Notes under the pieces: model-generated | Told to the model about the DNA's origin: nothing | The model's database searches: none | What the model saw: the letters and a program-made list of their open reading frames with translations, nothing else | Origin: Haliscomenobacter sp965225875 | GTDB taxonomy: Bacteria; Bacteroidota; Bacteroidia; Chitinophagales; Saprospiraceae | Assembly: GCF_965225875.1 (NCBI RefSeq) | Contig: NZ_CBDDBS010000002.1 | Coordinates: forward strand, 3,658,001-3,722,000 | DNA: 64,000 nt | Direction: 5' to 3' | In this document: positions 56,715-64,000 of the stretch, piece after piece | How the letters are laid out: every line of letters begins with the position of its first letter | Position numbering within the stretch: the stretch's first letter is position 1 | Made by a program: the position numbers and the translations under genes

Positions 56715-57590
56715 ATGTTTAAATCCAAAACCCTGGCCATTTTTTGTGCTAGCTGGAGCGTAATACTCCTGTTTTCGCGGCCGCTGAACGCTCAGGAGGA
56801 AAAAAGCGCCGTCTTTCGGACACCTTTGTTCGAAAAAATTGAAGTGGACCCCACCCACGCCGAGACTTATTTCGATTACCGCATTCGAACGGTGGAGTTA
56901 GGCTCGATCGTGCTGCGCGATGCCTTTGTCTCGCCTTTGCGGCTGGTCGGCACTGGGTTCAAGTTCGGTTACAACCGCCTCTACTATACCCCGCAGGCCC
57001 TGAAAGAATACAGTACCGGGTTATTTTCTGGACTTGCTACTGATCCGTCAACTGAGTTCACCCTCATGCTCCTCAATTTTTCGGGGCAATACAGCTGGCA
57101 GTTTCCGGTTTTGGAAAAAAAAGGCTGGCAAGGCTATGTAGGTCCCTGGGCGCAGGGTTTTGGCAATGTGCGCTTCGCCCTGCAAAATGTGAACAACGTA
57201 TTGGGCTACGACGCGGGTTTGGACCTGGGGGTTACTGGGCGCTTGGCCTACAAATTTAAACCTGGCCGCCGGGAATTCATCCTTACCCAGCAGTTGAGTC
57301 TACCCTTGGCGAGTGGTTTTGTGCGCCCGCTGTACACCTTCACCGGGCCGATCATTGGTGAAACTGATAAAGAGGTAAGTATCTTCCAATTGGGCACCCT
57401 CAACCGCCGCTTTGGCTGGATATACAAGGCCAGTCTGGACTTGTACCGCAACCGCAAACACAAAAAACAGGTGGTCGAGCGGGTTCCCTACCGGATCAGC
57501 TACAGCTTCCAGTACGACCAGTTCAAAAAACCGAACCCTTTACAGTCGGCCATGCAAACCATTACCATTTCCAGAATCCTCAAATATTAA
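56715..57590 (+). CDS. Secreted beta-strand-rich protein, probable outer-membrane protein, unknown
   Basis: 291 residues. Signal peptide ending RPLNAQ. The body alternates short hydrophobic strands with turns (LLNFSGQYSWQFPVLEKKGWQGYVGPWAQG, split at QYSWQF and GYVGPWAQG; LGVTGRLAYKFKPGRREFILTQQL; YRISYSFQYDQFK) and ends in a strand TITISRILKY, consistent with a small outer-membrane barrel. No family recognised. It is 5 bases upstream of the S41 protease gene, so the two are co-transcribed and may work together at the envelope. Confidence 0.65.
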   Translation: MFKSKTLAIFCASWSVILLFSRPLNAQEEKSAVFRTPLFEKIEVDPTHAETYFDYRIRTVELGSIVLRDAFVSPLRLVGTGFKFGYNRLYYTPQALKEYSTGLFSGLATDPSTEFTLMLLNFSGQYSWQFPVLEKKGWQGYVGPWAQGFGNVRFALQNVNNVLGYDAGLDLGVTGRLAYKFKPGRREFILTQQLSLPLASGFVRPLYTFTGPIIGETDKEVSIFQLGTLNRRFGWIYKASLDLYRNRKHKKQVVERVPYRISYSFQYDQFKKPNPLQSAMQTITISRILKY

Positions 57591-57595
57591 TCACC

Positions 57596-58618
57596 ATGTG
57601 TATCCATAAATCATACCCAGTTCTATTGTTGCTAGGGTTGTTCCTCAGTTTTTCAGCTTGTTCGGAATTGCTCATCGAACCCGACCCGGCGGATAATCCC
57701 GTCGAAAACTTTGAATTGCTCTGGCGCGAAGTAAATGCCAAATACACTTTTTTTGAGTACAAAAACATCGATTGGCAGGCGGTGTACCAGAAATACCGGC
57801 CCCAAGTCAATGAAAAAACCACGGACGAAGCACTTTTCAACGTACTCAGCGCCATGCTCAATGAATTGAAGGATGGGCACGTCTCCCTTATTGCGCCCTT
57901 CAACGCGGCCAGCAACCGCAGTTGGTACTTCAATTACCCACCCAACTACAATGCCAACATCATCGACCGCAATTACCTGCAGGAAAACCGCCGCATCATT
58001 CTCCCCTTCAGGACGCAGTGGCTGGCGGATAGCTCGGTGGCGTACATTCGGTATTCGAGTTTTAGTGATGTGGTTTCGGGCGAATCCATGAGCGAGTTGT
58101 ACAAATATTACGGTAAAGCCAAGGGTTGGATCATCGACATCCGCGACAATACGGGCGGTAGCCTGGGCAACGTGGACGCAATCATGAAGGGCTTTTTGGA
58201 TACTGAAACCAAGGTGGGTGCCGTGCGCTACAAAGTAGGCCCTGGCCGGGATGAGTTCAGCAAATTTTTTCCCTACCTGATCAAACCAGACAGCAAAGGC
58301 AACAAGTTCTTCGGTAAAGTCATCGTGCTGACCAACCGCAAGGTGTACAGCGCCGCTAATTTTTTCAGCTCCGCCATGTCCACCCTCAACAATGTCACCA
58401 TCCTGGGCGACCAAACGGGCGGCGGCGGTGGCGCGCCGTATTCCGGGCAGTTGTTGAATGGCTGGGCCTATACTTTCTCCACCACCTTGTTGCTCACACC
58501 CGACAATCAGCAGATTGAAAACGGAGTGGTGCCGGATGTAAAAGTGGATCTGGACCCGGCGGATGAGGCGAAGGGGGTGGATAGCATTTTGGAAAGGGCG
58601 ATTGGGTTGTTGAGGTAA
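57596..58618 (+). CDS. S41-family (C-terminal processing/tail-specific protease-like) peptidase lipoprotein
   Basis: 340 residues. Lipobox SFSACSE with Cys22. An N-terminal helical region (FELLWREVNAKYTFFEYKNIDW) resembles that of tricorn-core-like S41 proteins; the catalytic domain contains IIDIRDNTGGSLGNVDAI, VLTNRKVYSAANFFSSAM with the candidate serine in YSAANFF, and DQTGGGGGAPYSG. PDZ domain not evident. Presumably degrades peptides or proteins at the periplasmic or surface face. Followed by a perfect 12-bp hairpin. Confidence 0.87.
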   Translation: MCIHKSYPVLLLLGLFLSFSACSELLIEPDPADNPVENFELLWREVNAKYTFFEYKNIDWQAVYQKYRPQVNEKTTDEALFNVLSAMLNELKDGHVSLIAPFNAASNRSWYFNYPPNYNANIIDRNYLQENRRIILPFRTQWLADSSVAYIRYSSFSDVVSGESMSELYKYYGKAKGWIIDIRDNTGGSLGNVDAIMKGFLDTETKVGAVRYKVGPGRDEFSKFFPYLIKPDSKGNKFFGKVIVLTNRKVYSAANFFSSAMSTLNNVTILGDQTGGGGGAPYSGQLLNGWAYTFSTTLLLTPDNQQIENGVVPDVKVDLDPADEAKGVDSILERAIGLLR

Positions 58619-58658
58619 GTTTGCTGGATAAATTTGGGGGATGAGCTCGTTGCTTTGA

Positions 58659-58689
58659 ACCTCCCGAAAGTGGAAAACTTTCGGGAGGT
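58659..58689. terminator. Terminator hairpin after the S41 gene
   Basis: ACCTCCCGAAAG and CTTTCGGGAGGT pair perfectly over 12 bases with a TGGAAAA loop, 40 bases after the stop codon. Confidence 0.75.
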
Positions 58690-58758
58690 AAGGCTCTGGA
58701 TCGGTGTGGAGTTTAGAGATTCCAAGAAAAGCCCTAAAACTGGCCTATCAAAAAATGA

Positions 58759-58832
58759 ACACAAAGCACACCAAACAAAGCCTTGTCAACATCTAGCTTT
58801 ATGACCTTTGTGTGTCTTGGTGTCCTTTGTGT
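58759..58832. repeat. Hairpin element C1 built of ACACAAAG-type words
   Basis: Left arm ACACAAAGCACACCAAACAAAG and right arm CTTTGTGTGTCTTGGTGTCCTTTGTGT pair with small bulges; both are made of ACACAAAG/ACACCAAG-type words. T-rich on the far side. Sits between the S41 gene and the next plus-strand gene at 58887. Quoted arms: left 58759-58780, right 58806-58832. Confidence 0.55.
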
Positions 58833-58886
58833 AAAAAAATGTCGCTTTTGTGGGATGCTGAAGGTTATTGGATAAATGAACTGCTT

Positions 58887-59642
58887 ATGCAAACAATCCT
58901 GAACCTGAACATTTGTTTCCCATTATTGCTATGCATCCTACTGGAAGGCCAAGAACCTTACAAAGCTGTGCTCAATACCCAACGAAGCGGAGATCTGGTG
59001 CTTGTTGATTCTACTGCTCTTACTAAAAAACTGCATTTTTATTCCCAGGAAAGAACGATGGCCTATTACCCAGTTTTCTACATCGGGGAGGCAACAGATA
59101 GTTTTGTATTGCGGCAAGATCCCATCCCCAGACATTGGGGTGCCCAGGCTAGGGATTACAGTCCACTCAGAAATTGGGCGATGTCATTTGAAAACTTATT
59201 GACCATTTTCGTCGATACTTCAATAAATCTGGCTCTGCGAGCAGCCACGGGCCATTTTTCCAAGTACCCTGACCATGACCCAATTTGGGATTCCATTCGC
59301 CATTACAGCGCATTCCCAGTGATTGTAAGCAACCATTCGGATTCTTTAATTCAAACGGGAATTTTTAGCGAGTTGTGGTGTACTGTCCGACAAGCCCAAA
59401 ACCCTGAGGGTGAATGGATAGACATTGAATATCCTGTCCAATATTTTTGTGGTACTGGCCATCGAGATGTTGTTTTGGAGCCAGGCTGGGTACTAGTTGC
59501 CAAGCTCATGCGTTATCAAGGAGATTACAAAACCTTATGCCGGCTTAAACTGGTGTACCGGGGAAATCGGGTGTATTCCAATACTTTCGTGGATTGGATT
59601 GATAAAAAACGCTTGACTGGGAAATGGAGGGAGGAGGAGTGA
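58887..59642 (+). CDS. Hypothetical protein with N-terminal hydrophobic segment
   Basis: 251 residues from the ATG at 58887, which gives a signal-like N-terminus (MQTILNLNICFPLLLCILLEG). No recognised domain. Mixed strand/helix content, several Cys (ELWCTVRQ, YFCGTGHRD, KTLCRLK) that could form disulfides after export. The frame is open back to 58812, but that part overlaps the hairpin C1. Stands alone between two hairpins. Confidence 0.55.
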   Translation: MQTILNLNICFPLLLCILLEGQEPYKAVLNTQRSGDLVLVDSTALTKKLHFYSQERTMAYYPVFYIGEATDSFVLRQDPIPRHWGAQARDYSPLRNWAMSFENLLTIFVDTSINLALRAATGHFSKYPDHDPIWDSIRHYSAFPVIVSNHSDSLIQTGIFSELWCTVRQAQNPEGEWIDIEYPVQYFCGTGHRDVVLEPGWVLVAKLMRYQGDYKTLCRLKLVYRGNRVYSNTFVDWIDKKRLTGKWREEE

Positions 59643-59688
59643 GGCAAGGTAGTTCGGGAAATAAATTCATAGTAGTTTTTGACGATCA

Positions 59689-59729
59689 TTTTTCGTAACC
59701 ACGGTTACGGTAAACATAGTTACGAAAAA
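59689..59729. terminator. Bidirectional terminator hairpin
   Basis: TTTTTCGTAAC and GTTACGAAAAA pair perfectly over 11 bases with a GTAACC/GGTTAC mini-stem in the loop. Placed between a plus-strand gene ending at 59642 and a minus-strand gene ending at 59734. Confidence 0.75.
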
Positions 59730-59733
59730 CAAA

Positions 59734-60294
59734 TCACCTTCTCACCCGTACCATCCCAAACCCCAAATAATCATACACCGTCGGATCTGCGGCCAGTTCC
59801 TCGCCCGTTTTCAGGTTCCTAAGCACTACAAAATCGTGGTCTTTGAAAAAAGCGGACTGGAAATAAGGGTGAACATTGATGCCTAAAAAATGGATTTGAC
59901 CTACTCTCGCCTCAGCTTTCCACTCAGCATTCAATTGGTAATGTTGCAGCAGTTCATTACAAATCGTGGTGGTAAAGGCAGCGTAGCCTACACAGTGGGC
60001 ACTGTGGCTGTCGATGAGCAGATTGGGGTCGTTGTGGTTGCGCGCTGCGCTGAAGTGGAGTTGTTTGGCGCTAAGCTGTAAGGCCTTTTTTAAGATGACT
60101 CGGGGCGATTTTACGGAATTGGCTGGCAATTCGCTTTCGATGTAGGTACGCAACTCCGGGTTTTCGATGGCATAAGTTGGTCTATCCCCCACTGACTGAT
60201 AACTGAACAATTGCCAAAACAACCAGTTGCGGAGCAGAAAGGTGAGGATGGTTAAGGCCAATAGGCCAAAGAGTAGTTTTTTGAAAAGCTTCAT
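59734..60294 (-). CDS. Membrane-anchored transglutaminase-like cysteine-protease-fold protein
   Basis: 186 residues from the ATG at 60294. One N-terminal membrane segment (LLFGLLALTILTFLLRNWLFW), then a compact domain with Cys101 in SAHCVGYAAFTTTICNELL, His153 in KDHDFVVLRNL and Asp170 in AADPTVYDYLG, the Cys-His-Asp order of transglutaminase-like enzymes. Family members act on peptides or amides; the substrate here is unknown. Element G2 lies directly upstream. Confidence 0.6.
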   Translation of the reverse strand: MKLFKKLLFGLLALTILTFLLRNWLFWQLFSYQSVGDRPTYAIENPELRTYIESELPANSVKSPRVILKKALQLSAKQLHFSAARNHNDPNLLIDSHSAHCVGYAAFTTTICNELLQHYQLNAEWKAEARVGQIHFLGINVHPYFQSAFFKDHDFVVLRNLKTGEELAADPTVYDYLGFGMVRVRR

Positions 60295-60354
60295 GTTCGC
60301 TCCGTAGATTTGATGCGATGCGATTATCAATCAATTGGGAGATTTTAGGCATAG

Positions 60355-60516
60355 CGACCAGCGGCAGCGCCGCCAAAACGTCTGTAGCTCAAGGAACGAA
60401 GATCGTTTAAAGGTACGTAGTACCGAAACAGTTGCCTTTTGTTCCGGTGCTCTGCACCTAAAAAGCCTCCTGCGGTCTAAACGCTACAGACGTTTTGGCG
60501 GCGCTGCCGCAGGTCG
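60355..60516. repeat. Nested palindromic element, copy 2 of 2 (family G)
   Basis: Outer arms 60355-60388 and 60483-60516 match at 33 of 34 positions (starting CGACCAGCGGCAGCGCCGCC). The inner part AAAGGTACGTAGTACCG pairs loosely with CGGTGCTCTGCACCTA. Homologous to 26628-26797 in both outer arm (CGACCAGCGGCA, ACGTCTGTAG) and inner arm. It begins where the reading frame of the truncated ADP-ribosylglycohydrolase loses similarity. Confidence 0.75.
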
Positions 60517-60519
60517 TTG

Positions 60520-60661
60520 ACTCTAAAATTGTATCATTTTTCCTCAAGTCTAATCCTTTTACAAGTTTCAAGTCCATTGTCATGCTTTTATTTCCAAAAG
60601 CGTCGCCGATGGCCGTTCCCAATAAGGCCTGTTTGGCTGAATTGATTTGTTGTTCTTTCAT
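60520..60661 (-). pseudogene. 5' fragment of an ADP-ribosylglycohydrolase gene
   Basis: From the ATG at 60661 the frame reads MKEQQINSAKQALLGTAIGDAFG, quoted as QQINSAKQALLGTAIGDAFG: the characteristic start of ADP-ribosylglycohydrolases, where GD(A)xG carries metal-binding residues. After that the similarity ends and the frame runs into repeat G2. A complete protein would need about 250-300 residues more. The ATG is 14 bases after the NADAR stop, so it was the last gene of that unit. Boundary on the left is approximate. Confidence 0.55.
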
Positions 60662-60675
60662 TTTCCAATCTATAA

Positions 60676-61230
60676 CTACCCCCTCAAAATATCCCTTGCT
60701 GCCATCAACGCAAAACCCAACAAATTCAAGCCCTCCCACTGCTCAGGATCTTGCGCTTTAGGGTCGCTGGCCGCCAGGCCTATGCCCCAAATGGGGTCAA
60801 GCGGACTTGCTTCAACAAGTACCCGATCCTGGGTATTGAGCAAAAAAGTTTTTAAGTCGGAGTCTTGTCCAAATTTGTGCACATTGCCTGCCGTCACCAA
60901 TTCAGAACGCTTTTCCTCCCACTTCGCCTGTTCAAAGTTCTGTACAGCACGGCCCAGCTTTTTGGCCTCGGCAGGCGTTTTGGCCAGGATGATTTTGTCA
61001 AAAGTAGCCTGGTCATCAAAGAGCAGTGCTTTTTGCGCCATCATCCAGTGTTCGGCGCTGGCGTAGGTGACACCATCTACTACAAAGGGAGAAGAATCCC
61101 ACCACTGGCTAAAACAGGAAGCGGTAATCTGGCCGTCTTTTCCAGGTTGGTGGCCCCAAAAAAAGAGGAATTTAGGGGTTTCCCCCATTTGGATTTTTTC
61201 AAGAAGCCAGGGCAGGTTGTATTGAGTCAT
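60676..61230 (-). CDS. NADAR-family protein (YbiA/DUF1768-like)
   Basis: 184 residues. Family motifs: FLFFWGHQPGKDGQIT, SCFSQWWDSSPFVVDGVTYASAEHWMMAQKALLF (in parts SCFSQWWDSSPF and YASAEHWMMAQKA), KLGRAVQNF and the end DPIWGIGLAASDP ... WEGLNLLGFALMAARDIL. NADAR proteins act on N-glycosidic bonds of ADP-ribose or riboflavin intermediates; some remove ADP-ribose from guanosine. Here it is followed by a truncated ADP-ribosylglycohydrolase and preceded by a membrane protein and a PP2C-like protein on the same strand with short gaps. Confidence 0.88.
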   Translation of the reverse strand: MTQYNLPWLLEKIQMGETPKFLFFWGHQPGKDGQITASCFSQWWDSSPFVVDGVTYASAEHWMMAQKALLFDDQATFDKIILAKTPAEAKKLGRAVQNFEQAKWEEKRSELVTAGNVHKFGQDSDLKTFLLNTQDRVLVEASPLDPIWGIGLAASDPKAQDPEQWEGLNLLGFALMAARDILRG

Positions 61231-61266
61231 TGTTGTATTTTTTATCCATAACTTAAATCCGGGCCT

Positions 61267-61773
61267 TCAGGTTCCTTCTTCATCTTCGATCTCCGTAATC
61301 AGGACTTTATTAAAAATGGTTTTTGATTTTGGTGCATATTCAATCACCAAATGGGTGGCCTGATCAATTTTGGGGGCGTCTTCGAGCAGGAAAGTGATTT
61401 TTTCAAAACTCTTCTCAGCTGAATCCAGCCAAATGTAATATCCTTTATTTGCAAACGATTTTTCCTTTTTAATGATCAGAAATGGCTCAATGGTTTTTAC
61501 CCCAAGTTTTAAATCGTCATTTAACTGTTTCTGGACCTTATACTTCCAATAAAGAAAAAAAACACTCATCGCACTGAACGAAACCACAAAAGGCCATAAA
61601 AAACCATAAGTTTGATACAGTGAAGGGTCATTCCCTCTGCCAGGTAGAAAAATAATTAGAATGATGAATGAAAAAAAAGCAAGTATTTGGGCTGCAGTAG
61701 CTTGTTCATCTTGTTTGATACGGCCTTTCAGTAGTGCAAGGTCAGCTTCAGCAAGTGGTGAGGTTTCAGCCAT
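61267..61773 (-). CDS. Small membrane protein of unknown function
   Basis: 168 residues. Two membrane segments (ILAFFSFIILIIFLP and FLWPFVVSFSAMSVFFLYW) are followed by a soluble strand-rich C-terminal domain (EPFLIIKKEKSFANKGYYIWL, split at EPFLII; THLVIEYAPKSKTIFNKVLITEI). No family recognised. Separated by 11 bases from the PP2C-like gene and by 36 from NADAR, so it belongs to the same transcript. Confidence 0.65.
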   Translation of the reverse strand: MAETSPLAEADLALLKGRIKQDEQATAAQILAFFSFIILIIFLPGRGNDPSLYQTYGFLWPFVVSFSAMSVFFLYWKYKVQKQLNDDLKLGVKTIEPFLIIKKEKSFANKGYYIWLDSAEKSFEKITFLLEDAPKIDQATHLVIEYAPKSKTIFNKVLITEIEDEEGT

Positions 61774-61784
61774 GTCTTTTCAGT

Positions 61785-62516
61785 TTATTTCATCAATCGA
61801 ATAATTGCCAAATCGTCCGTCGGTTTGACCCCATATTCCTTTTCCAAAATACTCACTTTTTTGTCCAGCATCTTTATTTTTTCCTCGTGTTGTCGGCTTT
61901 CCAATAAAAAATAGACGGGATCAGGTGCATTTGGATAAACCCCATTGTCAAAAGGTGCGAAGCTCAAAATGCCATCGCTACAAATGCTCAAGTCTTGAAA
62001 ATCGGGGATATGCAGTTGTTGATTTTGCTGGGCAAACCAGGCCTCAAAATCCTCCTCCAGGTGGTAGCCTAAATAATCCGGTTGGTTGCCCTGGTCAAAG
62101 CTGTGCACCTGACCATTCTGAAACACCAGACCATCCCCAATAACGAGGACATGCCCGGCATTTTGCAGTTCGTCCCAAATCAATGAAATCAGGGTGCTGA
62201 GCAAGTCATATTTGTCAAGCAGCAGTTGGTTTTTGATCAGTTTGAGTTCCTGAAACAAACGTTGGACTATCGTTTTTACCTCCAGTTGTAGCTCAGGCTG
62301 GGCAGGCTGTTTGAGTTCGAGGTAACTTCGTTCCAGCGCGATTTTTTTCAAAATTTTGCCACACAAAGTGGCCGCAAAATAACTCTCGTTGCCCATGGTG
62401 CAACCATCCAATATGGCATACAAGTGGCGTGTCGTACCTAGTGGGGCACTCAGAATGTAGTCTTCACAATGGTTGGTGTGGTGTTGGCCAATGCACAGGG
62501 TTTGGGACATTTTCAT
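61785..62516 (-). CDS. PP2C-like serine/threonine phosphatase domain protein
   Basis: 243 residues. PP2C metal-site motifs appear in degenerate order: CEDYILSA near the start, LYAILDGCTMGNESYFAA, LVIGDGLVFQNG, LSICSDGILSF and the end KPTDDLAIIRLMK, where aspartates in DG, SDG and DD match metal ligands. First gene of a four-gene unit with the membrane protein, NADAR and the ADP-ribosylglycohydrolase remnant. Cytoplasmic. Confidence 0.7.
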   Translation of the reverse strand: MKMSQTLCIGQHHTNHCEDYILSAPLGTTRHLYAILDGCTMGNESYFAATLCGKILKKIALERSYLELKQPAQPELQLEVKTIVQRLFQELKLIKNQLLLDKYDLLSTLISLIWDELQNAGHVLVIGDGLVFQNGQVHSFDQGNQPDYLGYHLEEDFEAWFAQQNQQLHIPDFQDLSICSDGILSFAPFDNGVYPNAPDPVYFLLESRQHEEKIKMLDKKVSILEKEYGVKPTDDLAIIRLMK

Positions 62517-62542
62517 GCCCCAATTTTGGCTTTTTTTCGGAA

Positions 62543-63613
62543 TTAAACCACCCCGAGGTACTTCATTCTCCTAAAATGTGAAACCAGAGCTTCACCCATA
62601 GAGGCATAACACTTGTAATCCACGCCGTGTTGTGCACACACGTTTTGGACAATCTGGTGCAATTTCGGGTAGTGTACGTGGCTGATGTTGGGAAAAAGGT
62701 GGTGCTCAACCTGGAAGTTGAGGCCGCCACAAATCCAGCTGACGATTTTATTTTTTGGCGCAAAATTGGCGGTAGTACACAATTGGTGGATGGCCCATTC
62801 ATTTTCAATGGTCAGATCGTGCTCGGTAGCGTCTTCAAATTCAGTGATTTCCACCACGTGCGCCAATTGGAACACCATCGCCAGTACAACGCCGCAAGCC
62901 ATCGAGGCGATGAGGTACCCCAGCAAAAAGGTCACAAATTTGGGTACAAACAGAATTGGAATGACCAGATAGATCAGCACGTACATGACCTTGGACAACC
63001 AGAATACCAAATGCTCCTTGACATCAAATCCATTGATGTTGGTAACGTGGACTTTTTTGCTGAAATATTTTTGGAAATCGTTCATAAACACCCATCCCAG
63101 GTAAGATATAGCGTACAACACCAGGCAATACAGGTGCTGGAAACGGTGGATACCCATTTTGTGCTGCGAAGGCGCCAGGCGGAGCAGTTTGGTTTGGATG
63201 ATGTCCGCATCAATGCCGTCAATATTGGTGAAGGTATGGTGGACGATGTTGTGTTTGGTCTTCCAAAAGAAAGCATTGGCCCCCAAAAAATTGAAGGTGT
63301 AGCCCAGGATATTGTTGACCGTATTGTTGTTCGAATAGCTGCTGTGGCAGGCATCGTGGCAAACATTAAAGCCCAATAAAGCCCAGTTGAAACCGAACAG
63401 GAGGCAAAGCAATACCCCTAAAATGATGGATTGAGGCGTAAAAAAAACCAATTGCACGTACAAATAAAGCCAGGAAGCAAAAAGAATGATGGTCTTGGTA
63501 TAAAGTCGAGCATCCCCTTTGGGGCTGATTTGTTGTTTGGCAAAATACTGCTGAACTTCTTCGCGCAGAATGGCATAAAATTTTCCCGAAGGACTAAAAG
63601 TGACTTTTTTCAT
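62543..63613 (-). CDS. Membrane fatty acid desaturase (acyl-lipid/acyl-CoA type)
   Basis: 356 residues. Three histidine boxes: HDACH (86-90), HNIVHH (121-126) and HHLFPNISHVHY near 305, with four or so membrane segments between them. The long H-box order and the missing cytochrome b5 domain fit delta-type front-end or linoleoyl-CoA-like desaturases of bacteria. Introduces double bonds into membrane acyl chains using a diiron centre. Stands alone, 30 bases after the stop of the next gene in transcription order. Confidence 0.9.
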   Translation of the reverse strand: MKKVTFSPSGKFYAILREEVQQYFAKQQISPKGDARLYTKTIILFASWLYLYVQLVFFTPQSIILGVLLCLLFGFNWALLGFNVCHDACHSSYSNNNTVNNILGYTFNFLGANAFFWKTKHNIVHHTFTNIDGIDADIIQTKLLRLAPSQHKMGIHRFQHLYCLVLYAISYLGWVFMNDFQKYFSKKVHVTNINGFDVKEHLVFWLSKVMYVLIYLVIPILFVPKFVTFLLGYLIASMACGVVLAMVFQLAHVVEITEFEDATEHDLTIENEWAIHQLCTTANFAPKNKIVSWICGGLNFQVEHHLFPNISHVHYPKLHQIVQNVCAQHGVDYKCYASMGEALVSHFRRMKYLGVV

Positions 63614-63750
63614 TGAGTTGATGCGAAACTGATGACTAAATGATGATTGGATTGGGCTTTAGAAATCGTTTGAAAAACAAAGGTAAATACATTTCAGCGC
63701 TTAATTTGTTAAAGCTGCTTATTTATTGTGATGCGCAAAAGTGATTAAAG

Positions 63751-64000
63751 TCACTTTCGCTCAGCCAGTTGGCTAATCTTGCGGGGAAGGTTTTCGACTG
63801 GGAAGAAGAGCAGGAATTCGATGCGGCGGTTGCGCGATTGCCCTTCTGAAGTTTCGTTGGATGTGCTGGGGTCAAACTCTCCCCGCCCCCCGGCAACGAT
63901 GCGATTGGGGCCAAGCTCCTGACTATCTACCAGGTTGCGTACTACCGTAGCAGCTCGCAATGCAGTGAAATCCCAGCTGTCCAGGTTTTTGCGAGAGGCA
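63751..64000 (-). CDS. OmpA-family C-terminal domain, 5' part outside the window
   Basis: The frame reads from the right edge to a TGA at 63751-63753: LDSWDFTALRAATVVRNLVD, GPNRIVAGGRGEFDPSTSNE, QSRNRRIEFLLFF. The N-R-R-I-E-F motif and the RI.A.G.GE block are those of the peptidoglycan-binding OmpA/MotB domain. Probably an outer-membrane or lipoprotein anchored to the wall, or a MotB-like protein; the rest is missing. Confidence 0.8.
   Translation of the reverse strand, partial: ASRKNLDSWDFTALRAATVVRNLVDSQELGPNRIVAGGRGEFDPSTSNETSEGQSRNRRIEFLLFFPVENLPRKISQLAERK

Noticed and set aside
63740..63755. AGTGA-N6-TCACT palindrome as a Crp/Fnr site for the desaturase gene
   Set aside because: It overlaps the stop codon of the OmpA-family gene, is about 130 bases from the desaturase start and has weaker half-sites; chance is likely.

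Overview
The window looks like a chromosomal piece of a member of the phylum Bacteroidota, most plausibly a Saprospiraceae/Haliscomenobacter-type bacterium (inference from gene content, not a database match). Signs are a SusC/SusD pair with a FecR-type anti-sigma factor and an ECF sigma factor, many secreted glycoside hydrolases, DUF4837 and DUF5723-like envelope proteins, a single-chain glycyl-tRNA synthetase, a T9SS-type sorting-domain remnant and near absence of Shine-Dalgarno sites.

Layout. (1) 0.2-8.7 kb is a sulfur-oxidation island: a TsdA-like dihaem thiosulfate dehydrogenase (minus strand), then on the plus strand a rhodanese, a fused SoeB-SoeC electron-transfer/membrane subunit, a SoeA-like molybdopterin catalytic subunit without a Tat signal, and a SulP sulfate transporter that overlaps SoeA by one base. 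Two TGTGA-N6-TCACA-like palindromes lie in the divergent promoter region. (2) 8.8-17.6 kb is housekeeping: ornithine aminotransferase, a large outer-membrane protein with an SH3 tail, glycyl-tRNA synthetase, a DUF2807 protein, a DUF4837 lipoprotein and a MoxR ATPase. (3) 17.7-22.9 kb is a polysaccharide-synthesis group (two GT4 glycosyltransferases, a methyltransferase, ManC) with a gene-poor stretch and a T9SS sorting-domain remnant. (4) 22.9-50 kb is a large minus-strand polysaccharide-utilisation region: ECF sigma/FecR, SusC, SusD, DUF1080 protein, GH92, GH43-like, two paralogous GH27 proteins, two uncharacterised toroid-type proteins, GH28, an alcohol dehydrogenase, a Gfo/Idh/MocA oxidoreductase and a PHP-GDPD fusion. 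(5) 50-64 kb holds a Crp/Fnr regulator, PxpA, BamA, a CBS protein, a PiT phosphate transporter, an outer-membrane protein with an S41 protease, and a four-gene unit (PP2C, membrane protein, NADAR, truncated ADP-ribosylglycohydrolase), followed by a fatty acid desaturase and the end of an OmpA-family gene.

The most unusual feature is the intergenic DNA. It is full of large inverted repeats of several kinds: (a) hairpins whose arms are strings of near-identical 6-10 base words and which mostly end within a few bases of stop codons; (b) a nested 160-170 bp palindrome in two copies; (c) a ~125 bp element in two copies; (d) a four-fold CCCCGAAGGGG palindrome. One repeat arm encodes the N-terminus of PxpA and another lies beside the truncated ADP-ribosylglycohydrolase. 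A second clear signal is a matched pair of motifs, GGGGTAAAA-N12-GTCT, facing outward between the divergent fecR and sigma genes, which looks like an ECF autoregulatory promoter. No tRNA, rRNA, CRISPR, prophage or insertion sequence transposase was recognised.
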